The notes: generated from the sequence alone by a model not told the origin. Numbered from the stretch's first letter, positions 51,527-61,521 are shown. The stretch is 64,000 bases of DNA from Sphingobacterium alkalisoli (GCF_005049105.1 NZ_SUKA01000009.1:1-64000), one strand, 5' to 3'. Numbers and translations: made by a program.

Positions 51527-52270
51527 TTAAGGTAGAATCACACGGTTATCATTCTCATCTATTAGCGGGCCATTTGCCTGTTCGTATTCATATAATCCAA
51601 GTCTCGCCTGCTGGATCAATAAGTTACGATCTTGCGGAAAATTTACCGCCGTATTCCAATTTCGATAACCCGTCCATTGAGTCAGATAAACCAATTTGGT
51701 ATTAGAATAGGCTCCAAATAGGCTCGCCCACCTTGCATCCCATATAGCTGGTTTAGTTAGCATATCTGTAATCGTAAAGTTGTACGACAAGCGATTCAAT
51801 CTCGAACTGGTGTTTGGCTCGTCGTAACCGGGCTTAAAATGCTCGGATTCCGCTATTCGCAATTCGGCTCGGAGCACGCTATCCTTCAGTCCATGCCTCC
51901 TAAAAATAATAATTGGTACTTCGACGTCATAGGCGTTTGCCGGCATGTAGAGGTCCTTCGCAATAAAGTGATAACCCATCTTTGCGGTCGATGCTTCTGT
52001 GAGTTCCAATTTGATTGGGCGATCATAGGCTTTTGCAGCTCCCATTATACGGAATGCCAAGGAAATGGTGTCTGTCTGTACCTCTTCCGGATCTAATGCG
52101 AACGAGAGGTTCACGCTGTCTATTGAACCTATACCATTTGTCACTATATTCTTTGGAAAATAGATACGCGGATCATTATCTTTATACATTAACCGCTCTT
52201 CCTTTCCGCAGGAATTTGCGAAGCATGCCACTACAAAAAGCGTATATAATATGTTTTTGATTTTCATCAT
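51527..52270 (-). CDS. DUF4843 lipoprotein
   Basis: 247 aa lipoprotein (FANSCGKEE, Cys20 or 21). Blocks DNDPRIYFPKN, SVNLSFALDPEEVQTDTISLAFRIMG, DRPIKLELTEAST, VEVPIIIFRRHGLKDSVLRAELRIAES and the C-terminal FGAYSNTKLVYLTQWTGYRNW are those of DUF4843. It always seems to accompany SusD and PKD-like lipoproteins in a fixed order, as here. Ig-like fold, probably a surface subunit of the importer. Spaced 5 bases from SusD. Confidence 0.87.
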   Translation of the reverse strand: MMKIKNILYTLFVVACFANSCGKEERLMYKDNDPRIYFPKNIVTNGIGSIDSVNLSFALDPEEVQTDTISLAFRIMGAAKAYDRPIKLELTEASTAKMGYHFIAKDLYMPANAYDVEVPIIIFRRHGLKDSVLRAELRIAESEHFKPGYDEPNTSSRLNRLSYNFTITDMLTKPAIWDARWASLFGAYSNTKLVYLTQWTGYRNWNTAVNFPQDRNLLIQQARLGLYEYEQANGPLIDENDNRVILP

Positions 52271-52275
52271 GTTAA

Positions 52276-53775
52276 TCAGTTAAGTCCGAACTCTATTTCG
52301 TCATTTGGTTTTGGAAGCACATATTTCTCGTTGTTCATGACACCACCAACCGAGTTCTCCAAGTTTAAATAATTCTTTCGCTTATAGTAATACCATAGCT
52401 GGCCCTCAGCATAAAACTCCTTTCGGTACTCTTTAAAAAGCTCGTTTTCCAACTGTTCGGCTGTAGTTATAATATCTGTTGTCAAAACGGATATCAACCT
52501 GGCATTGCGAACCACATTTAGAAACGCTAACGCTTCTTCAATAGTGCCACTTGCTTCTGTCGCGATGTAATACATTTCAGGTAGCCGGAGAACAGGTACA
52601 AGCTTTTGGTTTACATTATTAATGTTGACACCAACGTAATATTTCGTGCTGTACACTACACTTTCAGAAAATTCATTCCATCTTTTACCTATACCGATCC
52701 CTCTTGTATCGTCTGAGTTGCTCCCGGCACCTTCCTCATAATATAACTTTAACTTTTCTACACTGGTAAAAAGATCCAGCGATTCAGGTCGTTCCACTTC
52801 CGTCTTAAAAAGGTCATCCGACAAGTTTTTTAGATCCGACTTATAAATAGAAAAGATGTGTTCATTGCTAAAAATGGTATTGGACTTAGTTGAATTCGGC
52901 TCTGTGGAATACGTTAATGCATTTACGAATGCAAATTTATCACTTCCAATAACCTCCTTAGCATATTTCAAAGCTTGGGCGTTATTTCCGCCATATAAAT
53001 GGACGCGAGCTAACAGACCCTTCACTGCCCAATAATTTAACCTATTTTGTCTATACATCCCAAACACGTCCAATGATATACTTCCTTCATTATCTTGTAT
53101 CTGATCAATCTCAGGATTAACAACAAGCAACGCTTCCGCTTCAACTAAATCTCTCACAATCGCGTCAATTACAGACTGAAAGCTAGCCGCCTTTTTTGGG
53201 CTAATTGTAAAATCCGTCATATAAGGAATAGTTGGCTGATCAACTTGATCTAGACCAGCTAACGCTGGTGCAAACAGACGGAGCAAATCAAAATGAACCA
53301 ATGCTCTTATAGCAAGAGCTTCCCCCTTGATAATCTCATAATTATGTTCATGCAAAATATGTCTTTGCTCATCTACATTCTTCAAGATATAATTCGCTTG
53401 TGCAATAATATTATATTGATGCTGCCATATGGAACTGATTAAGGTTTGGTTTGGTGCTGCCAAGAAATTATATCTCGCCATGATGCCATAGCCATCAGTT
53501 TCGCTCGATTTATTTTCATATACTTGCGCAAATACATCAATCATTCCATACGACAATTCCTTCCCATAACTTACAGAAGACGCCATGCGTTGGTAGGCGC
53601 CAATTAACGCATTGATGAATCCTTGCTCAGAAGAAAACTGCTCCCTTTCCGAAGTCTGTGTAGACGGTTTTACGTCAAGCCATTCGCTACATGACGTAGG
53701 CAGCAGCAAGCTACTTATCAATGCCGCCACTGTGACAATTCTGTGAAATATTTTAATATGTTTTTTCATTCTCAT
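52276..53775 (-). CDS. SusD/RagB lipoprotein of the mannan locus
   Basis: 499 aa from ATG 53775. Signal with lipobox LLPTSC, then SEWLDVKPSTQTSEREQFSSEQGFINALIGAYQRMAS. Later come EGEALAIRALVHFDLLRLFAPAL and EYRKEFYAEGQLWYYYKRKNYLNL, with the end YVLPKPNDEIEFG. All are family marks. The open frame reaches 53877, but the upstream part overlaps the SusC end (53783); starting at 53775 leaves a 7-base gap. It forms the lid of the STN-SusC transporter encoded just before it. The mannan ligand is inferred from GH92 and GH76 in the locus. Confidence 0.95.
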   Translation of the reverse strand: MRMKKHIKIFHRIVTVAALISSLLLPTSCSEWLDVKPSTQTSEREQFSSEQGFINALIGAYQRMASSVSYGKELSYGMIDVFAQVYENKSSETDGYGIMARYNFLAAPNQTLISSIWQHQYNIIAQANYILKNVDEQRHILHEHNYEIIKGEALAIRALVHFDLLRLFAPALAGLDQVDQPTIPYMTDFTISPKKAASFQSVIDAIVRDLVEAEALLVVNPEIDQIQDNEGSISLDVFGMYRQNRLNYWAVKGLLARVHLYGGNNAQALKYAKEVIGSDKFAFVNALTYSTEPNSTKSNTIFSNEHIFSIYKSDLKNLSDDLFKTEVERPESLDLFTSVEKLKLYYEEGAGSNSDDTRGIGIGKRWNEFSESVVYSTKYYVGVNINNVNQKLVPVLRLPEMYYIATEASGTIEEALAFLNVVRNARLISVLTTDIITTAEQLENELFKEYRKEFYAEGQLWYYYKRKNYLNLENSVGGVMNNEKYVLPKPNDEIEFGLN

Positions 53776-53782
53776 AATACTA

Positions 53783-56700
53783 TTAAAAACTAGCCGAAAT
53801 TTGAAATGTGAATGACCTACTGAACGGATAAACCAGTCCACGTTCCTGTTGAACACTGGAAAAACGGGCCAAATCATTGGTGTATGCTGTAACCTTGGTA
53901 TTTCGTATACCGAGTCTCTTATTTAGTTCATCGGATAATCGATAATATATTGAAATACTCTCAATAGATAGTACGTTGTTATCTTGTACAAAACGAGATG
54001 TTGCATAGGTCTTTTCTCGGTTCAAAACTCCGCTCGCATCTCGTATGGCTTTGAAAAAGCTGATATCTCCTTGTTGCATCCAGCGCTGTTCGGCGACACG
54101 CCGATCCACATTGTAAAGCGCAACATCAACGTTTTCTACGCGATCCACCAGCGTTTGGTTGTAAGCCTGTCCCCCCAGTCGGAAACGCAGGGTTGCATTG
54201 ACTCCGATACCATTATATTCGAAATTTGATCCAAATGTACCTTCGACATCACTACGTGTATCACCTACGATCTTTTGATCCAACGGATCATAGGTATTGG
54301 TTAACTTTCCATTTCGGGTTAAAAAAATCTCCCGACCCGATCCTGGATCAATACCCAAGGAAGGCACTGCCCATATCGCTGTTGTGGATTGTCCTTCTGC
54401 GTACCTGGTGATGGGTATGGACGAAAGTGTTTCATCTGCAGCCCTATTCAACGCCGCAATTTGATTTGAAACCTTTTGTATTTTATTTCGTGTAGAAAAT
54501 AGATTGACAAAAAGTGACCAGTTGTTTCTGTTAGCTGTGCTGTTTATAATGTTAAAGCGTGTGTAAAGTTCCCAACCGCTTCGCAATAGATCACCCATAT
54601 TTTCCTTATAGTCCATAAAGCCTGAAGAGGGCGCAACAGAGATATTTGCTATTGAACCTTCTGTTTTTTCGATATAATAGTTACCCACTAAATCAAAACG
54701 ATTGAACATGACGAGGTCAAGTCCAAAATTATTCTTTCGGCTTTTTTGCCATTTCAGCGACTCATTTCCAAAAGCCAATAAATAGGTACCTATAATCCCC
54801 CTATACTCGCTGTTATTAAAGTATTGCGAAGTCGTAACACCATAAAACGATTCAAAATTCTGCGATCCTGTGAAGCCAAAGGAATAACGCAGGCGTAACT
54901 TGTTGACTGCTAAAATATTTTTTGCAAACGCCTCATTATGGACATTCCAACCCGCCCCGACGGACCAGAATGGGGCATACCTATTGTCAGCCCCGAACTG
55001 AGAAGACCCATCAACCCGCAACGATAGATCTAATAGATACCTGTTATCATATGAGTAGCTCAAGTTACTAAACATGGATGAAAGGCGTTTAATGCTTTCG
55101 ATTCCTTCGGGCTTTGTATTTTGGGCGAACTGAAGACCTTGGGTCATGTTATTCAAGCTCGCATTTGGAAATCCCACCACTTTGAAAGATTCAGTATGGT
55201 TACCCTCGTGACTCATGTTAAGGCCTAACGTTGCAAAAATTAAGTTCTTGCCAAAAGACTTATTTAAGTTAGTTGTGAAGATCCCTTCATAACGTTGATT
55301 TTTCCCATATCCCTTATTGTAACTACCACGCTCAAAGGTTGGTGTAGTGAAAAAGGAAGAATGCTGTGATGGCAGAAATTTATCGGACTCGTCTTCCTGA
55401 AATAGGTAAGCAAAAGTACCGCGAAAAGTTAGCCAAGAGTAAGCTTTCCATTCCATAGCAAAATTATTGACAATTGTATGGTACTTGTTTTGGTCAACCA
55501 ATCCCAAGGATGCATCATAGAGCGGATTTCCTGGTCTGCCTGTGTAGCCGTTCAAATTATCATAACGGTCAAAGTTCGTCAGTCTTGATCCTCCCTCATT
55601 CAGAATTTCTTCTAAATACACTTTATAGGATCCGTCCTCTGCAAAGGGAGCCCAATAGGGATTCAATCGCGTATACTGATTAAATGATCCATAATTTGAA
55701 TTATTACCCGTATTGGTAATTATACTTAAGTCATTTTTAAACAAGAAGTTTTTGTAACGATAGGCCAAATACGAATTACCGGTCATTGTTTTTCGATTTG
55801 AATTTTTCATCACGCCCACGTTGTCGTAGTAATTCACCCCCACCCCGTACTGGATTTCTTCCTGACCACCTTCAATATAGACGTTATGCTTTTGACCAAT
55901 GCCCGTACGTACCGGCTGCGCGAGCCAGTCGGTATTTACGCCAGATTTCACAGCAGCCAAGCGTGCATTATAGATCGTTTGCAACTCTTGATCTCTAAAA
56001 TTGAATGAGTCATGATAGAAGCCTAGCCTATTTTCAAGGTCTAATTTTTCTGAGGCATTAAGCACATCGTACCCTCGTAAATCTGGTGCTTCCACCGTAA
56101 TATTTCCGGTATAGCTCAGGTTTAGCTTTCCTGCTTTTGGCCGAATAGTTTCGATTATGACCACACCATTAGCTGCACGCGAACCGTATATTGAGGTTGC
56201 GGTTGCATCCTTTAACAAATCTACAGATTTGACGCGAGTTAGATCCAGATCATTGATACGGCTCAATGAAACCTCGAAACCATCCAAAATAAACAAAGGT
56301 GTATTTGGTGCGTTCGAATAGTTAAATGGATTGGAACCTGCTATATTTGGATCAATCAAGCTATTTCCACCTCGTAAGGTTACATCAGGCAAAGCGTTTG
56401 GATTTGACCCCAAGTTGATGTTATCAGGCATCTGAAAAGAAGGATCAAGCGCAGTTATTGCGGTCAATATATTATCACTGGTTACATTTTGCAATTGTTC
56501 CTGTGTAAAAGAGCGTGCAGCACCTGTGTACATTTCTTTTGGACGTTCAAATAGACCGGTAACAACGACACCTTCAATTTCTCTAGTTGAAGTCTTTAAG
56601 GTCACTTCTATCTGGGTTCTGTTTCCAACCCTAATTTCCTGGGTACCGTAGCCCATCAAAGAAAAAATCAACGTGATCGTATCGCTTGGTACGGGTATAG

Positions 56701-57265
56701 ACCAATGTCCGTTTGCATCCGTGGCCGTGCTACTTTGAATCTCTGCATTCTTGATTATCTGACGCCAGTTTTTCATTAAAACGGAAACACCAGCAAGCGG
56801 CTGACCATTCTCGTCTTTTACCAAACCACTACGATTAACTTGCTGATCAGCTATCAAATGCTGATTTGCTTTTTCAAACAGTACAATACTCTTCCCGTTC
56901 TGACGGAATCCCAATTTGGTACCATCCAACAGTTCGCTCAGCATCCTAGCGACAGTCCGCTTGGTTGACACAATAGCGTTGACTTCATATCTCTCTACGA
57001 TTTCCGTGGGATAAAAAATTGACATACCCGAGCGTTTTTCAACTTCGCTCAGTGCCGATTTTAAACTTGTCGATCCAAAACCCAACTCAATTTTTTTCGT
57101 ATGAATATTTTGCGCATGGGTATTAGAAGATGCTAGACCAATCGACAGCATCAATAGTAAGCCACTTAATAGATTGACTTTCATAAAGAATCTAATTTTA
57201 TTTTGATCAAGCAGCTTGGGACAAAGGTGCGTCCCACCACTTGCAAAAAACAAGAATTTTTGCAT
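53783..57265 (-). CDS. SusC/RagA transporter with STN domain, mannan locus
   Basis: 1160 aa. MQKFLFFASGGTHLCPKLL is the long pre-signal segment often seen in this class, followed by the hydrophobic signal VNLLSGLLLMLSIGLASSNTHAQ. The STN domain (~55-125: IELGFGSTSLKSALSEVEKRSGMSIFYP) and the Ig fold (GLVKDENGQPLAGVSVLMKN) come next. The plug has LFERPKEMYTGAARSFTQEQL and ATSIYGSRAANGVVIIETIRP, and the barrel ends ...FTFQISASF. It signals to the FecR at 57426. It imports the large oligosaccharides released at the surface. Start kept at ATG 57265. Confidence 0.94.
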   Translation of the reverse strand: MQKFLFFASGGTHLCPKLLDQNKIRFFMKVNLLSGLLLMLSIGLASSNTHAQNIHTKKIELGFGSTSLKSALSEVEKRSGMSIFYPTEIVERYEVNAIVSTKRTVARMLSELLDGTKLGFRQNGKSIVLFEKANQHLIADQQVNRSGLVKDENGQPLAGVSVLMKNWRQIIKNAEIQSSTATDANGHWSIPVPSDTITLIFSLMGYGTQEIRVGNRTQIEVTLKTSTREIEGVVVTGLFERPKEMYTGAARSFTQEQLQNVTSDNILTAITALDPSFQMPDNINLGSNPNALPDVTLRGGNSLIDPNIAGSNPFNYSNAPNTPLFILDGFEVSLSRINDLDLTRVKSVDLLKDATATSIYGSRAANGVVIIETIRPKAGKLNLSYTGNITVEAPDLRGYDVLNASEKLDLENRLGFYHDSFNFRDQELQTIYNARLAAVKSGVNTDWLAQPVRTGIGQKHNVYIEGGQEEIQYGVGVNYYDNVGVMKNSNRKTMTGNSYLAYRYKNFLFKNDLSIITNTGNNSNYGSFNQYTRLNPYWAPFAEDGSYKVYLEEILNEGGSRLTNFDRYDNLNGYTGRPGNPLYDASLGLVDQNKYHTIVNNFAMEWKAYSWLTFRGTFAYLFQEDESDKFLPSQHSSFFTTPTFERGSYNKGYGKNQRYEGIFTTNLNKSFGKNLIFATLGLNMSHEGNHTESFKVVGFPNASLNNMTQGLQFAQNTKPEGIESIKRLSSMFSNLSYSYDNRYLLDLSLRVDGSSQFGADNRYAPFWSVGAGWNVHNEAFAKNILAVNKLRLRYSFGFTGSQNFESFYGVTTSQYFNNSEYRGIIGTYLLAFGNESLKWQKSRKNNFGLDLVMFNRFDLVGNYYIEKTEGSIANISVAPSSGFMDYKENMGDLLRSGWELYTRFNIINSTANRNNWSLFVNLFSTRNKIQKVSNQIAALNRAADETLSSIPITRYAEGQSTTAIWAVPSLGIDPGSGREIFLTRNGKLTNTYDPLDQKIVGDTRSDVEGTFGSNFEYNGIGVNATLRFRLGGQAYNQTLVDRVENVDVALYNVDRRVAEQRWMQQGDISFFKAIRDASGVLNREKTYATSRFVQDNNVLSIESISIYYRLSDELNKRLGIRNTKVTAYTNDLARFSSVQQERGLVYPFSRSFTFQISASF

Positions 57266-57312
57266 TATTTGTATAAGGTTTTAAAGTTTACCAATAATTT
57301 TAGATCACCTAG

Positions 57313-57342
57313 CTCCCTCTATGCTTCCTACGGCGGGGGGAG
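57313..57342. other. GC-rich stem-loop between fecR and susC (mannan locus)
   Basis: CTCCC...GGGAG arms within a C/G-rich core, T-run on the plus side only. Same position and flank orientation as the stem-loop at 36265 in the other sigma-controlled locus. Confidence 0.35.
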
Positions 57343-57425
57343 TTTTTCTTGTTTTCCTATTCTATGTACTTCGTTGTAAATCTTTTTTCATTTCATTCAT
57401 TTTTTAGTTAATTGCTTCTAGTTAG

Positions 57426-58427
57426 TTAATTCCTATTTGTAATCTCTGAAATTTTGGGACAGCCTGTTCCATTAATCTCCACCGAACCAGTATCGCTTAT
57501 TTTAAAAGTAGCATTACGCGTAGCACATAGCGACGACAAGACCTCATCAATGGTCTCTCCGCCATTAAATCTTCCACTAACTGGACAATTGGCTAAATTT
57601 TGATTCTTGAAATTGATATTTAAATCATATCTTCTTTCCAGTTTAGCTGCAAGTTCACCAAAAGACTGATTGTCAAATCGTACATCCTGAGCGGTCCATT
57701 CCATGGTTCTTTCAGCGGATACCTGTACTGCTTTCGGCGTCGACACCTCTGCTTCGATACGTATTTGCTGATCGGCCACCAAGTCAGTTTGGATGTGGTC
57801 TGTTTCGCGCTCTACTCGTACTTTGCCCCGCTGTACAGTCACCTGCACATCGTTCTGCTCTGAATCGGTTTTGATGGTGAAAGCAGTACCCAATACCACG
57901 GTTTTCACTTTCCCCGTATGGATAATAAATGGCTGATCTGCCTTATGATTTATATCAAAATAAGCCTCACCTACTAAATCGACCTCGCGAGTTGCTCCTT
58001 TAAAATTCGTGCGATATTCCAATCGGCTACCCGGTCTCAATATTACCCGTGAGCTATCCGGCAACAAAATAAATCTATTTTCCACCTGCTCCAATGGTGT
58101 AGCAGCGATTAAATTTTCAACGTCATCGATTCGATTAGCTTCTCTACTCCACCATATACTTACAAGCGCTACCAACAATACAGCTGCCGCTACCGTAACC
58201 CATTTGCGCCACTGCAAAACTGGTGGTGCCGTGCTGATTTGTGCCTCTTTCCAAATATTTTCCCGAAGTCGCGCTCGTATAGCCTGTTCCTCCTGCTCAT
58301 CCTTCACCTTCCAAATGATATCACCATCCTGACTACGATACCATTCGTGCAAATACGCCCGTTCCTCTTCGGTAGCGATGCCCTGAAGGTATTTATCGAT
58401 TAATACATCAAGATTATGATTCTTCAT
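57426..58427 (-). CDS. FecR-type anti-sigma factor, mannan locus
   Basis: 333 aa. The N-terminal sigma-binding region (LDVLIDKYLQGIATEEERAYLHEWYRSQ) precedes one transmembrane helix (VTVAAAVLLVALVSIWW, ~74-90). The FecR domain has RFILLPDSSRVILRPGSRLEYRTNF, VDLVGEAYFDI and VKTVVLGTAFTIKT, and the C-terminal domain has FGELAAKLERRYDLNINF and VSGRFNGGETIDEVLSSLCATRNATFKI. The transmembrane helix places the FecR domain in the periplasm to read the STN domain of SusC. It is separated from the sigma gene by 258 bases, longer than the 117-base gap in the other locus. Confidence 0.93.
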   Translation of the reverse strand: MKNHNLDVLIDKYLQGIATEEERAYLHEWYRSQDGDIIWKVKDEQEEQAIRARLRENIWKEAQISTAPPVLQWRKWVTVAAAVLLVALVSIWWSREANRIDDVENLIAATPLEQVENRFILLPDSSRVILRPGSRLEYRTNFKGATREVDLVGEAYFDINHKADQPFIIHTGKVKTVVLGTAFTIKTDSEQNDVQVTVQRGKVRVERETDHIQTDLVADQQIRIEAEVSTPKAVQVSAERTMEWTAQDVRFDNQSFGELAAKLERRYDLNINFKNQNLANCPVSGRFNGGETIDEVLSSLCATRNATFKISDTGSVEINGTGCPKISEITNRN

Positions 58428-58685
58428 AAATTGTGGCTGTTATAATGTAGGTACCCTAAGGGATAGCGCAACCCTACATCAGATTAAAAAAAATTATTAA
58501 ACTCTACTTCTAATTAAGTACATACTCGCTTCGCACTCACTTATAAAAATATATATTGAATATTTATAGGTATCTATGAACCCTCTAGAAACCCACTATT
58601 ATAGCTCTAGAAAAACTCTTAAATTAGTGAATCTTTAGTGAAGTAGAGCGAATTTAATATGAAGTGCTCTACGCTAGAAATGGGA

Positions 58686-59258
58686 CTAAAAAAGCAGCAA
58701 AAAAAAGAGACTAAATCCTACTTTACGCAGATTAACACGAAGTGTTTTTAGGGCACGTGTGATCTGAGCTTCTACGGCTTTCTCGGTAACATTTAATTCA
58801 GATGAGATCTCCTTATTCGTTTTATGCTCTTCACGACTAAGACGGAAGATCAGTTGACACTTTTCCGGAAGTTTCTCAACCAGACCGTCTATAAATTCTT
58901 GAAGAAACCGGGCATCGATATACTCTTCATCTAGTTGTCTCGTATCAACAGGCAGTACCGCATCGCGGATTTCCTGTTGTCTACGGGTACGCTGAATCTG
59001 TTTAAATGTGGCGAACTTCACTGCAGTAGCTAAGTAACTCGAAATTGTATCGATTTTCACCTCCGTACGACGTCGCCAGAGGGAAACAAACACCTCCTGT
59101 ACAATCTCCTCTGCTACCATCTTATCATGCGTATGTTTGTAGGCCAGACCGAGAAGTATTTTCCAATATCGATCGTAAATGGTGGCAAAAGCCTCTTCAC
59201 TGCCCCCTACTAGCGCGTTAGCTAGCTCGTCTTCCTGATAAAAATCTTTTGCTGACAT
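58686..59258 (-). CDS. ECF RNA polymerase sigma factor, mannan locus
   Basis: 190 aa. Region 2: SEEAFATIYDRYWKILLGLAYKHT and AEEIVQEVFVSLWRRR. Region 4: LPEKCQLIFRLSREEHKTNKEISSELNVTEKAVEAQITRALKTLR. A hydrophobic tail (VGFSLFFLLLF) as in the sigma factor at 37591 may bind the membrane or the anti-sigma factor. It drives the SusC-to-GH76 genes when the FecR protein releases it. The promoter at 59291-59321 is of the housekeeping type, consistent with basal expression of the switch. Confidence 0.94.
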   Translation of the reverse strand: MSAKDFYQEDELANALVGGSEEAFATIYDRYWKILLGLAYKHTHDKMVAEEIVQEVFVSLWRRRTEVKIDTISSYLATAVKFATFKQIQRTRRQQEIRDAVLPVDTRQLDEEYIDARFLQEFIDGLVEKLPEKCQLIFRLSREEHKTNKEISSELNVTEKAVEAQITRALKTLRVNLRKVGFSLFFLLLF

Positions 59259-59927
59259 GAAATAATCTCCGTATTAACACACCTTTTGATAAAATATAGA
59301 CCTAAGAAGAATATTGACAATAAAATTCATCATAACAATCTAAAAAAATTAATAATCCAATAAAAAAAAGGCAAATACAGTCATCCAATTCGACATATTT
59401 GACGCAATTTATGATTAAACTTAGAAAGATTGACACGATAAACAAAAATAAATCTCCTGAATTTAAAAAAAATCATCCTGAGGATCATTTTCTTTCGATC
59501 TTACTTTTGTAATTACACGGGATCGTCTTCGTCGCTTTTGAAAACCTTATAGTGCAAATATAGCAACAAACCAAAAGACTATAATTAAGTAGATTTTTTT
59601 AAAAGTCGCTTCTTAGATTTGTTCTTAACACAAATCCAATAGCTTTCTTAACGCTACATCGACCTAGGTCGTGCTTTAATTCAGCAAGATTTAAGAATGA
59701 GTATAAAAAAGCACTATACTACCGAATTCGAAAATGTCGCCTTAGCGGGTTGACAATAGCAGGAATGGTGAACATTCGTGTCGACATGGTACATCGACGC
59801 GCTTTTGCGTACTTTTTGCAAGACAAAAGTATGAGTCATGCCACGGGGCTTGAGTGGTGGATAAATTTGGTTAATAAAAGCGTTAATTTAACATCTACAG
59901 TACCTCAAGAAATTGCCAAATCCGAAA
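59259..59927. other. 669-bp gap between pstB and the mannan-locus sigma gene
   Basis: Holds the sigma-gene promoter near 59300. The stretch 59700-59930 has an open frame (59750-59947) without start context or family resemblance. Its central part (about 59798-59855, TTTTGCGTACTTTTTGCAAGACAAAAGTATGAGTCATGCC) resembles, from memory, a common non-coding intergenic sequence of this group. Otherwise AT-rich with nothing recognisable. Confidence 0.4.
59291..59321 (-). promoter_or_regulatory. Promoter of the mannan-locus sigma factor
   Basis: Minus strand ATTG, 19 bases, TATATTTT (one mismatch in each box), 32 bases before ATG 59258. Confidence 0.5.
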
Positions 59928-60674
59928 TTACCCAAACTGCCCTTTGATATAATTTGCAGTCACTTCATTTTTTGGGAAATTGAAAATATCCTGCGTAGCA
60001 CCTTCTTCTTTTATCTCACCCAAATACATGAACACCGTCTTGTCTGCAATGCGCTGCGCTTGTTGCATATTATGGGTAACGATGACAATAGTATACTTTT
60101 CTTTCAGATGAGTTATCAACTCTTCTATCTTCAACGTACTTACCGGATCGAGTGCCGAGCAAGGTTCGTCCATCAGAATAACCTCTGGACGTAAAGCTAC
60201 CGCACGCGCAATACACAGCCGTTGCTGCTGTCCTCCAGATAATCTTGTTGCCGGCATTTTTAAGTCATCCTTCACCTCTTCCCATAGAAATGCTTCGCGC
60301 AGTGCCTTTTCAACAACATCTTTGTTATGTGGCAGGTTATTGATCCGCAGGCCGTAAGCAATATTCTCATAGATGCTCTTAGGAAAAGGATTAGCTTTTT
60401 GGAATACCATTCCAATCCGCTTTCTGATTTCAGTAACAGGTATCGTTTTGTCGTATAAATCCAGTTCTTCAAGCTTCAGTCTACCGTCGATATGTGCGTC
60501 AGGAAAAAGATCATGCATCCTATTGAAGGTTCTCAACAGCGTGCTTTTACCACATCCCGAGGGACCAATCAGCGCTGCTATTTCGTGTTCATTGAAAGAA
60601 ACAGTAATATTTTTTAGAACCTGCTTGGTTCCAAAGCTGAGGTTAAGCGATTCAGTGGAAAGTTTAGTTCTCAT
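59928..60674 (-). CDS. pstB: Phosphate ABC transporter ATP-binding protein
   Basis: 248 aa ATPase of the high-affinity phosphate importer. Walker A GPSGCGKSTLLRTFNRMHDL (with the PstB-typical FNRM), Q-loop MVFQKANPFPKSIYENI, signature LSGGQQQRLCIARA, Walker B VILMDEPCSALDP and switch His in IVIVTHNMQQAQRIAD. TVFMYLGEIKEEGAT and ANYIKGQFG close the protein. Its start overlaps the end of pstA by 11 bases. It is the last gene of the pst block here: no phoU follows, which is unusual, as pstB and phoU are normally adjacent. Confidence 0.97.
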   Translation of the reverse strand: MRTKLSTESLNLSFGTKQVLKNITVSFNEHEIAALIGPSGCGKSTLLRTFNRMHDLFPDAHIDGRLKLEELDLYDKTIPVTEIRKRIGMVFQKANPFPKSIYENIAYGLRINNLPHNKDVVEKALREAFLWEEVKDDLKMPATRLSGGQQQRLCIARAVALRPEVILMDEPCSALDPVSTLKIEELITHLKEKYTIVIVTHNMQQAQRIADKTVFMYLGEIKEEGATQDIFNFPKNEVTANYIKGQFG

Positions 60675-61521
60675 TTTTCCTGTATTTGTAGCGGAAGTAA
60701 AAAGCGGTTAAATTCATCAAAAACACCACAATAACCAATACCAAGGCCGTACCGTAGGCAATTGGTCGCACCTCTTCAATAGATTGATGTTGTGTAGATA
60801 ACATATATAAATGGTATGGCAGCGCCATAAACTCGTCATTCAGATACCCTGTAGATCTATTGATATAGAATGCCGCGCCTGTAAACAGAATAGGGGCCGT
60901 TTCACCAGCTGCGCGGGATAATGTAAGCACCACGCCTGTGAGTATACCGGGCATCGCTGAAGGAACGACAACATCTTTAATGGTTTCAAATTTCGTAGCA
61001 CCCACGGCCAATGCGGCTTCGCGCATACTATTAGGAATACGTACCAATGCTTCTTCGGTCGTCGTGATAATATAGGGTAAAGATAACAAACCCAATGTCA
61101 AACCTGCAGCCATGAGGGAAGTCCCGAACTGTAGCGCCTGTACAAATAAAGCTAATCCAAATAAACCATAAATAATCGAAGGTACACCGGATAGGTTCCG
61201 GATGGAAGCTCTTATTGTACGCGTAAGCCAGTTGTTTTCCGCATATTCATTTAGATAAATCGCACAGGAAACGCCAAACGGGATGGAAAAAAGCGCCGTG
61301 ATCATGGTCAATAGCACGGTGCCTACCACCGGTGTAAAAATACCGCCTTTTGTCATGCCATCTGTCGGCACAGTGAATACAAATTCCCAGGAAAGCTTAC
61401 TGGCTCCTTTGGAAATAATTTCCCAAAGAACCACCAGTAGAAAGAAGCAGACCAAGCATGTGCTCAACAATAAAGTGCCCCATTCAATTACACTTGTTAT
61501 TTTTGGCGTTCTATACCGCAT
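60664..61521 (-). CDS. pstA: Phosphate ABC transporter permease PstA
   Basis: 285 aa inner-membrane permease with six predicted helices (for example LLLSTCLVCFFLLVVLWEII and VGTVLLTMITALFSIPFGV). PSIIYGLFGLALFV and the EAALAVGATKFETIKDVVVPSAMPGILTG loop (EAA motif that docks PstB) identify PstA. FVFTVPTDGMTKGGIFTPVVGT is the usual PstA stretch. The gene overlaps pstC by 11 bases at its start and pstB by 11 at its end, so translation is coupled. Confidence 0.96.
   Translation of the reverse strand: MRYRTPKITSVIEWGTLLLSTCLVCFFLLVVLWEIISKGASKLSWEFVFTVPTDGMTKGGIFTPVVGTVLLTMITALFSIPFGVSCAIYLNEYAENNWLTRTIRASIRNLSGVPSIIYGLFGLALFVQALQFGTSLMAAGLTLGLLSLPYIITTTEEALVRIPNSMREAALAVGATKFETIKDVVVPSAMPGILTGVVLTLSRAAGETAPILFTGAAFYINRSTGYLNDEFMALPYHLYMLSTQHQSIEEVRPIAYGTALVLVIVVFLMNLTAFYFRYKYRKNEN

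Noticed and set aside
59750..59947. 65-residue plus-strand ORF in the pst/sigma gap
   Set aside because: No start context, no family resemblance, overlaps the end of pstB on the other strand, and its core looks like a common non-coding intergenic sequence of Bacteroidetes (from memory).
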